A stretch of 64,000 nt of DNA from Welwitschia mirabilis (taxonomy: Eukaryota; Gnetophyta; Gnetopsida; Welwitschiales), in assembly GCA_051453625.1 (NCBI GenBank), contig JBOZIK010000001.1, positions 78,945,954 to 79,009,953 of the forward strand, given 5' to 3'. Shown in pieces: positions 38,990 through 50,102 of this stretch. The stretch's first letter is position 1. Every line of letters starts with the position of its first letter. The translations under genes and the position numbers were made by a program. The notes beneath the pieces were generated by a model that had not been told where the DNA came from, ran no database searches, and worked only from the letters and a program-made list of their open reading frames with translations.

Positions 38990-39190
38990 ATAAAACTTCA
39001 TTGATTTTAAGAATGTTATCTTAACTGATGCTTCTAATGCCTTTAATTTTGACTTTTCCATTATCACTGAAGGTTACCTTTCCTCCATCAAAATCATCCA
39101 AGTGCTAAAATCTTGATTTGCCACTTGTCACATGTTAAGAAAAGTCATTATCCAAGTACCAACAAGTTCCATTTCATACCTTAAATGCTA
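38990..39190 (-). pseudogene. Aspartic protease region of element B
   Basis: The minus strand reads CWYLDNDFS then a stop then HVTSG, followed by FDGGKVTFSDNGKVKIKGI. This is the copia protease segment whose usual core is W-x-L-D-S-G-x-S-x-H-M-T-G. The catalytic D-S-G is changed to D-N-D (39144-39152), and a stop replaces the residue before His. Confidence 0.75.
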
Positions 39191-39899
39191 TTTGGATCAA
39201 CAAACTTTCTAAATCATCATCCCTTACCCACTTAATCATGTTAGACTGTTGTGGTACATAGTTCTTTGGGATGAATTTAAACAAAAGATACTAGCAAGAT
39301 TTGAAAATAACATTACCTTTCTAAATTTGAAAATAATTTTAAGTGACCTAACTTACTATAAAAATGTCAAATAATTTTTGAAATGGAATTATTTTACTAT
39401 GTTACGTTATTTGACTGGTTGGGTGGTTTTGGAGAGGTGAAGTCAATGCCTCACTTATCATGGAATGATTTTTGTATTCCAAGCATCTATTCCAATTTAC
39501 TAGAACTATTGAAAAATTTATTAACAAAATGGGACAAGATTTTTACCTCTTGAATTAGTTCAGTATTCTCTAATTAAACCATCCTGTACTTACCCTCCAA
39601 CTCTTCCTTTTCCTTGTTTAGAACGTTCACTATTTTGTTTAGCTCATTGGTCCAATTTGTCAATCTTTTAGACTTTGAGTAGAGTTCTTAGCAAGTATCT
39701 TCTATCTCTTCTTTACTTTCTTCACTAAGGTCTAAGTTATCTAGTTCAGTTAAACATGGCATGTTTTTCAAGGGAGGAGCTATTCCCATGAAATAAAGTC
39801 TACTATCTCCATCTTGATCTTGACTAGAGCTGTTATCTTCTTTTTCATCTATATTATCCCCAGTGGCAATGAAAGATGATGTTTTAGACTTTATATGAT

Positions 39900-41267
39900 C
39901 TCTTTTTCTATTAGGACACTCATTTGCAACATGTCAATATCATTTATAGGCATAGCACTAGATTTTCTTTTCTTTTTCTTGATCTCTTTATGGCTTAGAC
40001 TGACCCCTCTTTGGTCCCTTGCTTGGTTTACCATCTTTGTTTCTTCTGCGTAAGAATCTTTTAAACCTTCTTACTAATAGTGCAACTTCATCCTTACTAA
40101 GACTTTCATCTTATCTTTCAAATCTAGAATCTTCCTACACGCTTTTTAATGTAAGACTTTTCTTTTTATCTTTAGATAACTTTAACTCATAAGTTTGAAG
40201 ATTACCTTATAGTTCATCCAAGCCATTCGATTGGTGTTCTTACTTTCCTTGANNNNNNNNNNNNNNNNNNNNNNNNNNNNNNNNNNNNNNNNNNNNNNNN
40301 NNNNNNNNNNNNNNNNNNNNNNNNNNNNNNNNNNNNNNNNNNNNNNNNNNNNNNNNNNNNNNNNNNNNNNNNNNNNNNNNNNNNNNNNNNNNNNNNNNNN
40401 NNNNNNNNNNNNNNNNNNNNNNNNNNNNNNNNNNNNNNNNNNNNNNNNNNNNNNNNNNNNNNNNNNNNNNNNNNNNNNNNNNNNNNNNNNNNNNNNNNNN
40501 NNNNNNNNNNNNNNNNNNNNNNNNNNNNNNNNNNNNNNNNNNNNNNNNNNNNNNNNNNNNNNNNNNNNNNNNNNNNNNNNNNNNNNNNNNNNNNNNNNNN
40601 NNNNNNNNATCTTTAGATAACTTTAACTCATAAGTTTGAAGATTACCTTATAGTTCATCCAAGCCATTCAATTGGTGTTCTTACTTTCCTTGATGGCCAT
40701 GAATTTTAGTTCAAAATGATTTAGAATATATTTTAGTACTTTTTGTAGCACTTTTTCTTCAGCCATCGTTTCACCTAGACTTGCCATTGAGTTTACTATA
40801 TTTATCAATCTGGCAAAGAACTCCTACAGACTTTCTTTTTCTTCCATGCAAATATCTTCAAACTTCGAGATGAGCATCTGTAGCTTTACCTATTTAATTG
40901 TGAATATCCCCTCATGGGCTATTTTAATTATGTTCCAATCTTTCTTGGTATGTTCACAATTAACTATCATTTTAAAATCATCTGCACATACTGCACAAAA
41001 AATAGAATTAAGAGCATGGGCATTTGTGGTTGCTTTGACCTTGTAAATAGGAGTCCATTGGCCTTGAGCTTTCTCAACAATTATTAAGGTGCCATTACTA
41101 TTGGTTTCAGATATTATGGGCATAACATATCCATTGTATATAATCTCCTCAATGTCTACATCAAGAGATCTAAGAAATATTCTCATTTATGCTTTCTAAT
41201 AAGCATAGTTGGTTCCATCAAACATAGGTGGTCTTCCAGTATAGAGGCCATTAGTAGGATTACTCAT
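39900..41267 (-). pseudogene. Copia gag of element B, decayed
   Basis: The ATG at 41267 starts MSNPTNGLYTGRPPMFDGTN, the usual copia gag opening. Stops replace the expected Trp and a following codon in the next motif. The segment 41186-40890 is open for 98 codons, with FKMIVNCEHTKKDWNIIKIAHEG. After a stop it reads LQMLISKFEDICMEE and INIVNSMASLGE. A CCHC knuckle remains near 39945 as CYAYK*Y*HVANEC, with one Cys changed to Tyr and two stops. The gap 40253-40608 interrupts it; the 85 bases on each side are duplicates. Confidence 0.85.
40253..40608. other. Assembly gap with duplicated flanks
   Basis: A run of 356 N. The 85 bases at 40168-40252 recur at 40609-40693 with one mismatch, so the gap probably joins two overlapping contig ends. 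Confidence 0.92.
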
Positions 41268-41320
41268 AGTTGGGTTTCTGAAGTTAAGATCTATTAGGAT
41301 CTAAGGCTGACTCAACCTAG

Positions 41321-41332
41321 CTCTGATACCAA
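41321..41332 (-). other. Primer-binding site of element B (initiator tRNA-Met)
   Basis: The minus strand reads TGGTATCAGAGC, two bases inside the 5' LTR end (CCAACA). This is the classic plant copia site complementary to the 3' end of initiator methionine tRNA. Confidence 0.93.
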
Positions 41333-41334
41333 AT

Positions 41335-42522
41335 GTTGGATCTAGAACCCTATAGAAGGGGGTTGAATATGATTTTAAAAATTAAATATTACGTTCTTAA
41401 AAATTTAGCAATAAATGTTAAGTATTTAAATTAATGAACTAAGCCATTATTAAATAGGATTAAATGAAGGAACATGGAAAAAACTGAACATAGAAAATAT
41501 CAAGGAAGATCACTAGACACGTGATTTTTAATGGTTCAGGAAACACCCCACTCCACTCTAGGTAGTCAGATTCAACTCTAAGATGATCTGGATCCTTGTT
41601 GGTTTCTTTTTAGATTTCTCAAGTCAACTCGTAACCTTTAAAAATGGACTTTTTGAGGCTAATTCTCAACCTTTATAGAGCAAAGCTTTTGGTGACAATA
41701 GCATTCTATAATACATTGATTCCACCCAATCTGAAGTATAACAAGATTAGAGATATATTGTCTGAAGACAAGTTTACATGTCCAAGTACATATAATGTAG
41801 TCTATTTGACCAAGATCTCAATAATATAAAAGAGTTCCTTTTTCTAATCTTCGGTCTATGCCTCCAAAAAGTCCCTTAAGATTTTGATTTGTATGACTTA
41901 TATAGATGATGGATTTTTAGGGTTTAGAAATGAATCTGATATTCCAACGGATCAAAAATAAGGAGATAATGGCTAGAATATAAACTAAAAAATTCCATTT
42001 CCACCATGACCGGTTGACCCCTCAAAACATCCAGTCGACTACATTAAGTTCCATCACCGAGGTCAGTCAATCTCATCTTCTTTTGGTTGAGCCCATCCAG
42101 AATCTGGTCAACTGCATATGGTCTAGTTTTGATCGGCCTCCTTTTTTTTCCTAATTAACTACTTATGAAAGTTGATACAACATTTTTAGCATAGGTTCAA
42201 TTGACCCCTCTAGGATCTAGTCGACTCCTTGATAAACTAGATTTAATAATTTTTTGTACAAGTTTGGTCAACCCCTCTAAGATCTAGTCAATCCCTTAAT
42301 AAACTAGATATGACAAATTTTGGTACAGGTCTGGTTGATTCCCTTGGAATCCAACCGATCCCTTATTTGATCTGTCACTTATCAAGTTCAAGTAATGCTA
42401 GTGAGAAATGTCATGTTACATCTAACCTACAAGAGTTATTATTTTCTATAATAATTACAACATATTTTGCTACAATAGAAAATGTTAGTTTGACATCAAC
42501 TTGGCAAAAATATAACTTAATA
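41335..42522 (-). repeat. 5' LTR of element B
   Basis: It starts on the plus strand TGTTGGATCTAGAACCC and ends near TATAACTTAATA; intact copies end TTAACA. Length is 1188 bases. It contains three imperfect tandem units around GTCGACC- and GGTCAACCCC-like phrases between 42185 and 42370. Confidence 0.9.
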
Positions 42523-42530
42523 ACGTATCA

Positions 42531-42911
42531 TGGTTATTAGTAATAATATGTAATATACTAAGTAGGAACATAATATTACTAACTAAATTGGATAATAGAT
42601 CTATTTTTAAATTAATTTAGCATCAAAACATATTAACATATAATAAAAATAAACATAGAATTCTTGCTTATTAAAATATTAATAGGAAAAACCATGGGAA
42701 GGTAGTGTAAAGCATATAGATTCTTCAGGGAGTAAAATCAAAAATAAAAAGTTACGAAATAACCACTTAGCAGTTTTTAAATAGGTTTAGGGTTATAAAG
42801 TACCTAAGGATGGTTAACAACCTACCTTTCCTTTTATAGCATTATAAAGGAATCCATGGTAAAAAATGGTGTTACAACATTAAAAATAAAATTTGGCTTT
42901 ACCTATAAACA
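42531..42911 (-). repeat. 3' LTR of element C
   Basis: It aligns with 45478-45840 through AGGAAAAACCAT, AAATAACCA, GTTTTTAAAT and CAACATTAAAAATAAAA. The inner end precedes a purine tract on the minus strand. The outer end is less certain. Confidence 0.65.
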
Positions 42912-43355
42912 CACTTCCAATTAAAGACAAATTTATCACATTCTTGATAACATCTCCTTATGCAACTCAAAGAGATGCATTACCTTTCAAAGACTTCAAA
43001 TTAGAGGTCACAAGATCTAACACTTTTCACGTAGTTGTTACGCTTACAATTGTTCCTAACTTTAGGACTAAAGATGGATTTTTGGCAAGACTTTACATCA
43101 CTTGCATTTACGTACAAAACATAATTTAGATATGAATAATATCCAGAAAAAACTTTTCTAGACCTTATAGGATGTCTAACTCAATGATCTAAAGTCTGTA
43201 ATTTTTCTACTTCCTATATGGTTCAAACCCATGTAAAAGTTCATGCTCTTGTTTTACTTCTTCATCCTCTTGTTTAGCGAAACTACTTTGAGAATGTTCA
43301 TCTATAATGCCACCATCTTCCTCTATAATGCTCTTGTTTCATTGTGATTCCTTTT

Positions 43356-44330
43356 CTATGATTTGTAATACATGCCATTTTCATTAAAGATTATATCCCA
43401 TGATCTAATTGCCTTCTTTTCCATATAATCCCATAGTTTATAATCATAGTTATTACCACTATAACATAGAAATACAAATTTTCTGCTTTGTTTCCTTAGC
43501 CTTCGAGAATTTTTATTGATGAGCATAAACCTCACATCCAATCCTTCTAAGGTATGAGTAAGAAATGTCTCTTACTCTAATGACATTTTGGTATCTCTTC
43601 ATCCATGCCACTATGTAGATACTTGTATAAAAGATAAAGTACTATTGTTGTATCTTTAGCCCCAAAATGTTTAACCAATCCAAAATACATGACCTTGTGA
43701 TGAATGATTCTTGATTTCTAGCAAAAAGATATCAAACTCCTTAGAAGTGTCTTCATTTCCATTATTATTCAACAAGTCATTGATTTTGTAGCTAGTTTTA
43801 TTATCTACCTTAGATGTGAAAGATATGAAATGCTTCACATTTAAATTTTATAGGATACAGCCACAATTTTCTTAAAAACTTATCAACAAAAATAATAAAA
43901 TGCATAGCATCTCCCAACAAAGTATGTTAAATGGGATCAATCAAATCAAAGTGAATCAATTCTAATCTGTAACCTTTTAAACATTTACTAGTCCTTACAA
44001 ATTAGTTTTCTTATCTTTACTAACCACGCAATTAAAATAAAATTTGAAAGAGATAGAAGATTAAGGTAAAAGACCTTTAGAAACTAGTACCTGCAACTCT
44101 TTTTTACTTAATGTGTCTAATATGCTTATACCAAACTCCAATAGTTTCTTTTTTTGTTTTGAACATATGCAAAACTTTTAGGGTTTATAAAATGTAAAAT
44201 TTACATGATTCCTTCTTTTTTAGTAAAACCATAATCACCACATTGTCTTACAAAAATCAAGTTCTTTGCTAAACCTAAAATATACTTCACACTTAATAAG
44301 GTAAGATTTTAACCATTTTGCCTCCTAAAC
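43356..44330 (-). pseudogene. Integrase region of element C, decayed
   Basis: The rve core is recognisable near 43960-43850 as LELIHFDLIDPI and HFIIFVDKFLRKLWLY, the copia L-x-x-x-H-x-D-x-x-G-P and F-x-x-F-x-D-D-x-S-R-x-x-W pattern. The C-terminal piece 43541-43356 is open for 61 codons and has CYSGNNYDYKLWDYMEKK then IRSWDIIFNE, a highly typical copia integrase C-terminal motif. Frames shift between the two. The catalytic Asp-Asp-Glu set is not intact. Confidence 0.8.
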
Positions 44331-44549
44331 ATCAGTTCTTCTCTATCTCTGATTTCATGTCTATGCTTATATCCTAACTACATGGAACAAAGACTTGCTT
44401 GGATAAGCATGAAAAGATGCATGCATATCTATTATTCAAACTTTAAAAACACAGTAACTAAAAATTCTAACATCATATCCATGTGTCAATAAAGCTTTAA
44501 ATCCAAAAGTAAAAGAGAATATGAAGCTCCCTTCTTCTTATAATTTTTC

Positions 44550-45460
44550 GGTCTGCATATTTCTTTAAGCTTATAATAGTGCCTTCTTAAGTTTCCTTTG
44601 TTCTTTCAATAATAGCAAACATTATTCCTTCCTTCCAATTTTTCTATACTATTGCCTTGATTATGTCTTCTTATGTTCTAAAAACATCATTTATTAGCTA
44701 CAAGATGTTAACCTTGATTATCACCACTACTAATTCCCATTAAGTTCTTGGTTTCTACATCTTATAGGATGGAAATAAGATCATCTAAAGTCATGTTGGT
44801 TTTACCAATAAAGATGAGAACGCAAGTTACAGCAAATTTCTATTTAGGAGTCACAAAAATCAAAATAGTAGTGTTATGTAACTCCATACAAATGTATTCT
44901 TAAATCGTCTATTAATAGTCTATGTCTCATTTATATGATTCAAAAACTCCATACCTTATTTCATCTTTGTAAAATCTTGACTTAAAACAAAAAAATTATT
45001 GATCATAGGTTCTTGGTCGTATTTTTCCTTTAGTTTCCGCTATAGCTCATGAGCCATGGTTATCTTAAATGTGCCTTCAGAATACTATTGCTTAGAAATA
45101 GTCTAATACAATAGAAAGCATTAATATTCATTCATCTCATTTTGCATTAAAATATGCTTCAGCCAACCAACATCTAACCTCCTAGAATAGGTCTTTGATT
45201 GATCCTTAGTTTTCAATGTGACTTTGTAACCTTTCCACTGTAGCAAATCTTCCATCAAGATTTTCCAAACATCTTAGTTTTCCAAACCTATTAGTTTATT
45301 GGTTATCTAAAATTGTTTCATCTTGTCCCAAAGAATATTTATCAAACACTTGCTTCACTCACTCTTCTTAGTGTGCTTTTTGATCACTAGTTTGTGGGTT
45401 TATTTTCAAACTCTATGAAAGAACCCTTGCATAACAAACCCTAGTGGTTTAATTCACAAC
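44550..45460 (-). pseudogene. Copia gag of element C, decayed
   Basis: On the minus strand the gag domain shows FGKLRCLENLDGRF, TFKITMAHEL followed by RKLKEKYD, and DFTKMKYG, then DDLISIL. The zinc knuckle near 44628-44560 reads CYY*RNKGNLRRHYYKLKE; against C-x2-C-x4-H-x4-C, the second Cys is a stop, His is Asn and the last Cys is Tyr. Multiple stops and shifts are present. The assignment rests on the order of gag, knuckle and integrase. Confidence 0.65.
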
Positions 45461-45463
45461 AAT

Positions 45464-45475
45464 CCTCTAATACCA
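45464..45475 (-). other. Primer-binding site of element C
   Basis: The minus strand reads TGGTATTAGAGG, two bases inside the LTR. It differs from the tRNA-Met site TGGTATCAGAGC at two positions, one of them C-to-T. Confidence 0.75.
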
Positions 45476-45477
45476 CA

Positions 45478-45840
45478 TGTTATGAATATTATCAATACAA
45501 ATGTCATGAAGAAAATGAAATGCTAAGCTAAATAAAGAACACACAAAGATTTACATAGAAATCCTAATGAGAAAAACCATAAAAAGGCAGAGCTTCTATT
45601 TCCTTCATAGAGTCAAATCAAAAGGAAAAGTTACAAATAACCATTTAACAACTTTTAAATGAGTTAAGGGTTTTAAGCCAACTTACCTTTTTACCTTTTC
45701 CTCTTTTTACTTTTTTTAATATTAAATAAAGTACACCAAGGGAGTTAACGACCTAACTCCCATTACAACTTTAGAAAGGGGACCAATGTTAAGATATAAT
45801 GATATAACATTAAAAATAAAAGTTTGGCTTCACATAAAAT
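45478..45840 (-). repeat. 5' LTR of element C
   Basis: It begins on the plus strand TGTTATGAATATTATC after the primer-binding site and pairs with 42531-42911. The outer end lies near GGCTTCACAT before the gap at 45861. Confidence 0.7.
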
Positions 45841-45860
45841 CTTTTAAACAATATAAAGTT

Positions 45861-46478
45861 NNNNNNNNNNNNNNNNNNNNNNNNNNNNNNNNNNNNNNNN
45901 NNNNNNNNNNNNNNNNNNNNNNNNNNNNNNNNNNNNNNNNNNNNNNNNNNNNNNNNNNNNNNNNNNNNNNNNNNNNNNNNNNNNNNNNNNNNNNNNNNNN
46001 NNNNNNNNNNNNNNNNNNNNNNNNNNNNNNNNNNNNNNNNNNNNNNNNNNNNNNNNNNNNNNNNNNNNNNNNNNNNNNNNNNNNNNNNNNNNNNNNNNNN
46101 NNNNNNNNNNNNNNNNNNNNNNNNNNNNNNNNNNNNNNNNNNNNNNNNNNNNNNNNNNNNNNNNNNNNNNNNNNNNNNNNNNNNNNNNNNNNNNNNNNNN
46201 NNNNNNNNNNNNNNNNNNNNNNNNNNNNNNNNNNNNNNNNNNNNNNNNNNNNNNNNNNNNNNNNNNNNNNNNNNNNNNNNNNNNNNNNNNNNNNNNNNNN
46301 NNNNNNNNNNNNNNNNNNNNNNNNNNNNNNNNNNNNNNNNNNNNNNNNNNNNNNNNNNNNNNNNNNNNNNNNNNNNNNNNNNNNNNNNNNNNNNNNNNNN
46401 NNNNNNNNNNNNNNNNNNNNNNNNNNNNNNNNNNNNNNNNNNNNNNNNNNNNNNNNNNNNNNNNNNNNNNNNNNNNNN
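45861..46478. other. Assembly gap with duplicated flanks
   Basis: A run of 618 N. The 32 bases at 45829-45860 recur without mismatch at 46479-46510, so the gap is probably artificial. Confidence 0.92.
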
Positions 46479-47348
46479 TTCACATAAAATCTTTTAAACA
46501 ATATAAAGTTTCTTTAGCACTTCTTAAGGAGAAAGAATCAACTATCGGACAACAAATACATGCTAGTTTTATTATAACTAGTCTAATAAAGATTTGCTTG
46601 CACTAGTATTCTTTTGATGAATCACTAGTAGGAATTGGACCAAGACATTTGAGATTCATGATTTTGGAGGTTTTTGTTCTCAAAAGTTTCATTTTTCACT
46701 TTTTAAGCTTTGCCACTAAATCTTAGAATTTGAATAAATGTTTTCTAAAATTATTTTAATCTATTTTACCATAAATAGTTTAGTTTATGTCTTAATTTCA
46801 TCCCTTCAAAACAATTGGGATATTGTTTGTACCTACAAATTGTAATTAACCTAATGCAATGAAAAATTCATTTGAGCATGCACACTTATTTAAGCATGCA
46901 GGCCTAGATATAATTGATGAACATTAGCTTGCAATCTTTAATCTAGGCTACATATCTTTTGTAAATTCGTTTTGACTCTACATGAAGTTTAGGTATTTTT
47001 ACTCTTCATAACTTTTTTTTAATAGAAAGATTGCGAGAAATTTAATTTGATTAACCTATGGTAATAAATCTAAACTAAAATAATTAGTTTGTTGAATGTC
47101 TATTATTGAATTAAGATGCAACATTAAATAGTATGTGTCTGTGGATAATAAAAGTTTATGATTATGCCTACATAATTTAGTGATAATATTTGATTTATTT
47201 TAAAAGTCACATTTTTTATAAAATGTATATTAGTTTGGGCACTTTGTACATGGTTTAATGATCAAAAATTATCTTTTACATATTTTGTTCTTTTAAAGTA
47301 TTATTCAAGCTCAATTGTGAGTTGTATTTCATGTTCTTTTAGAATCCA
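46479..47348 (+). repeat. 5' LTR of element D (truncated at its outer end)
   Basis: It matches 52330-53146 through TTTAGCACTTCTTAAGGAG, TTTTCTAAAATTATTT, TATGTCTTAATTT, AAAATTCATT and a shared TGTTCTTTTAGAAT end. The part matching 51782-52329 is absent. Confidence 0.8.
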
Positions 47349-48990
47349 GTGATCAACGTACTAAAGATTTAGGAAGACATGCTATTATGTTAATAAAAAG
47401 ATTATTGTAGGATTGATTAGAATTACCTACACAATTCGAGACAAGGTTTGTGGAATGTCTTATTAATTTAAATTTTCTAAGATTAGTTTTTGTCAAGAGG
47501 TTTAAATACATAGCTAGTTTTATTTTTGGAGTCGCATAAATTTTGAATCTTAGAAATTTAGAATGAAATTTTATTTACAAAATTATTTTTTAAAAAAAGG
47601 AAAGAAAGAAAGAAAGAAAAAGATTTTAAAATCAAAATGGTTTAATTCATTTGCCATAAGACACCACATATAAATAGAGAAAGTAGATTGGAATTGAATT
47701 ATTAGATTTGTAACCAAAATTATCATTATAACTAGGTTGGAAGAATGCATAAAAGTAGAAAAGGTAATTATAAAGGACTTAGCAAAGGTAGATGTGAAAT
47801 GCTTTGTTACTAAGGTAGAGGACTTTAGGGGGAAAAACCAATTGTTTTATTTTCACTACAATGTGAATATTAAAATTTGGGTATGAAGATGAATCTTTGG
47901 AAAACTATTAGAAAGGGTTTAGGAAATTTGAAAGAAATTGGATGTTATAGGAAATAATTGAAAGAAACTAAAATTATCGTAAAGGCAATTTGTACAATAT
48001 CCTTGGCTTTAAAAGGGTTTCAATGACACTCTTTGAAATTGGAAAAAGTGAATCTGTAAACTTGCAACAATTAGAATCTACTTTGGAATCATATAATATG
48101 TTTTTGGATTGACTCCTCACTGAGGTAGCAGTGAGAAGGAAGCATTGGTTACCATAGAAAAGGCTAGGAGGCAAGGGCATAGAGTTTTATAGAGAAATAT
48201 TTCCACCAAAAAGAAGAGAGAGAGGAAGAATACAATTTGTAAACCATGGTCAAAATGTAGGCTAAATAAATTAAAGTAATTTAAAACAAGATTTTATTGA
48301 ACAGCAAAGTAATTTTCAAGGCAATTGTAGAGGATGTGGTTCCTTTAGTGCATTTCGATATGTGGAAGGGATGTTCTAACTCAAAGATTTTACAGATTTA
48401 ATTAAAATTCTTTTTATGTTGATAAGATAGAATACCCATAAGATAATAATGAAAATAAAAAAAAGAACTTGTAAAAGTTATTGAAAATTCTATGGATTTT
48501 TGGATGAGAATTTTAACAATAAAAAAATGATTGGTATATACACGGTAGTTGTATATAGCATATATTTAAAAGTTTTAAGTTTATTTTATGAGATGCATAA
48601 TGATAAATAAGGTAAAGAGAGATTTGGAAGTAGCGTTATTGCAGAGATTGAAAGAGAAGGAACATTACAAGTTGTAACAAAAGTAGGTATTTATACAAAC
48701 ATTATAGGTGTGTAATATGTTCATACTATGCAATACAATATTTTGAGTGTTTTACAACTTACTAAGAAAGACTACCAACTATATCTTGCACATGATGAAT
48801 GTTTGGTGGTGAACAACGAAAAGAAACTAATGAAAGGAAAAACTTAAAAAAAAGGGGGAAGAAAAGAAAAGAAAAGAAATTTGTATTACTTAAATTTGTA
48901 GGAATAAAAATAAGTTTAATTATAGTTGTCAAAAAGATAAAATTGTAGCATAGCAAATTGAGACATTTAAATGCAAGGAGATCTCATGCA
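47349..48990 (+). pseudogene. Gag and protease region of element D, badly decayed
   Basis: Only fragments are readable. LQQLESTLESYNMF near 48067-48105 fits the end of a copia gag domain. A zinc knuckle near 48324 reads NCRGCGSFSAFRY with His and the last Cys lost. Near 48740 the segment ILSVLQLTKKDYQLYLAHDECLV matches the family phrase N-L-L-S-V-x-Q-L between protease and integrase. No catalytic protease triplet was found. Confidence 0.55.
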
Positions 48991-50102
48991 ACGACATAAA
49001 ACAAATCAATTAGAAGTATGGATTAGCATTTTCATTTTAATTTTTCATTTGAATGGAAATTTCTATGTGTTAGTTTTGGTTGATGATTTTAGTCCATTTA
49101 CTTAGGTATGTTTCATAAACCATAAAGGGGAAATTTTTATTTATTTTAAGTTTTGGTCAAAAGACATTCACAAGAAGGCAATAGGTTGTGTGCAAGTAAT
49201 TAGAATAGATAACAATGGTGAGTTCATTTCATCAGATTTGTGGGAAATTCGTGAAAAGGAAGGAATTTGGTATCAATTTATAATTCTATATAACCATAAT
49301 AAAATGGTATTATAGAACATAAAAATAGAATTTTATTACTATGGGACATACCATGATGTTACACGTATGTTTTGAGCATATACAATTTACATAGCAAATT
49401 ATATTCAGAATGGATGCCACACAAGCAGAGATCCCATCACCACACCTTATGAAAAATGGTCTGCACACACTCCTAAAATTTCATATTTCAGAATTTTAAT
49501 TGCATTTATTACACCTTAAACAAAGAATCAACCTTAGATATTCATTGGTACATCAACCTTATCAGTGTTTTGATCTAATAAATAAAAAGGTACCTATTTT
49601 TGATAGTGCAAGATTTCATGAGAATGAATTTGTGTATTTTGCAAGGAAAACATCTAAGCATCCATGGACTAGATTTTAAGAAAGAAATTTTGAATAAAGA
49701 TGATCGACCAACTAATGAACTCTAACCTTCCAAGCAAAAAGGGTCATAGTTGAAAAACAAGAAGTAATGCCACAATCCTATGAAGAATCAATTATTCTAG
49801 ACATGGAAATGAGATATGTTTCTCCACCATGGCCTCTTGTTCAAGGTAATAAAGGTGAATTTTGTTATACTTTGGCTTATGTTAATCCACTTGACATTAT
49901 CCCAGCAAAAAGAAGAAGAAGAAATTTGCTTATTGAATTTGAAATGATAAATTATAGTGAATCAGCATCTAATGAACAAAGGAAAAGCATGGTGCAAAGT
50001 GTAGTTGGTTCAACCCACGTGTTTAAAGTTGGAAACTTCAGTATCTTGGGTTCAAAGCCTATGTTATGTGGGTTAGCTTGTAATTTATATCCATGCATGT
50101 AA
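48991..50102 (+). pseudogene. Integrase region and linker of element D
   Basis: The rve core is clear: FYVLVLVDDFSPFT then a stop (family Trp), VCFINHKGEIFIYF, then IRIDNNGEFISSDLWE, the second catalytic Asp region. The final Glu region is degenerate after NKMVL. Near 49395 ANYIQNGCHTSRDPITTPYE and PKISYFRI follow the family. From 49767 an open frame of 111 codons (MPQSYEESIILDMEMRY onward) lies in the linker between integrase and reverse transcriptase. Confidence 0.82.

Larger units (their letters stand above)
35443..42522 (-). mobile_element. Element B: full-order copia (Sirevirus-like), decayed
   Basis: Read on the minus strand: 5' LTR (42522-41335), primer-binding site (41332-41321), gag (from 41267), protease (about 39160), integrase (38800-37661), reverse transcriptase (37660-36771), RNase H (36770-36185), about 530 bases of 3' non-coding DNA and a 3' LTR remnant (35655-35443). 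The protease-integrase-RT-RNase H order defines Ty1-copia. The RNase H phrase HHFLRDQVEKVK and the LTR/leader kinship with element A fit the Sirevirus lineage. Every domain carries stops, so it is dead. A gap with duplicated flanks interrupts gag. Confidence 0.88.
42531..45840 (-). mobile_element. Element C: copia with gag and integrase, no reverse transcriptase
   Basis: Short LTRs of about 370 bases (42531-42911 and 45478 to about 45840) flank an interior that reads on the minus strand as gag, zinc knuckle, pre-integrase and integrase. The reading then stops: between the integrase C-terminus (43356) and the polypurine tract (42926-42912, CTTTAATTGGAAGTG) only about 430 bases remain, with no reverse transcriptase or RNase H trace. 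It lies 8 bases from the LTR of element B. The LTR tip (GTAAAGCCAAA or GTGAAGCCAAA) resembles those of elements E and F. Confidence 0.75.
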
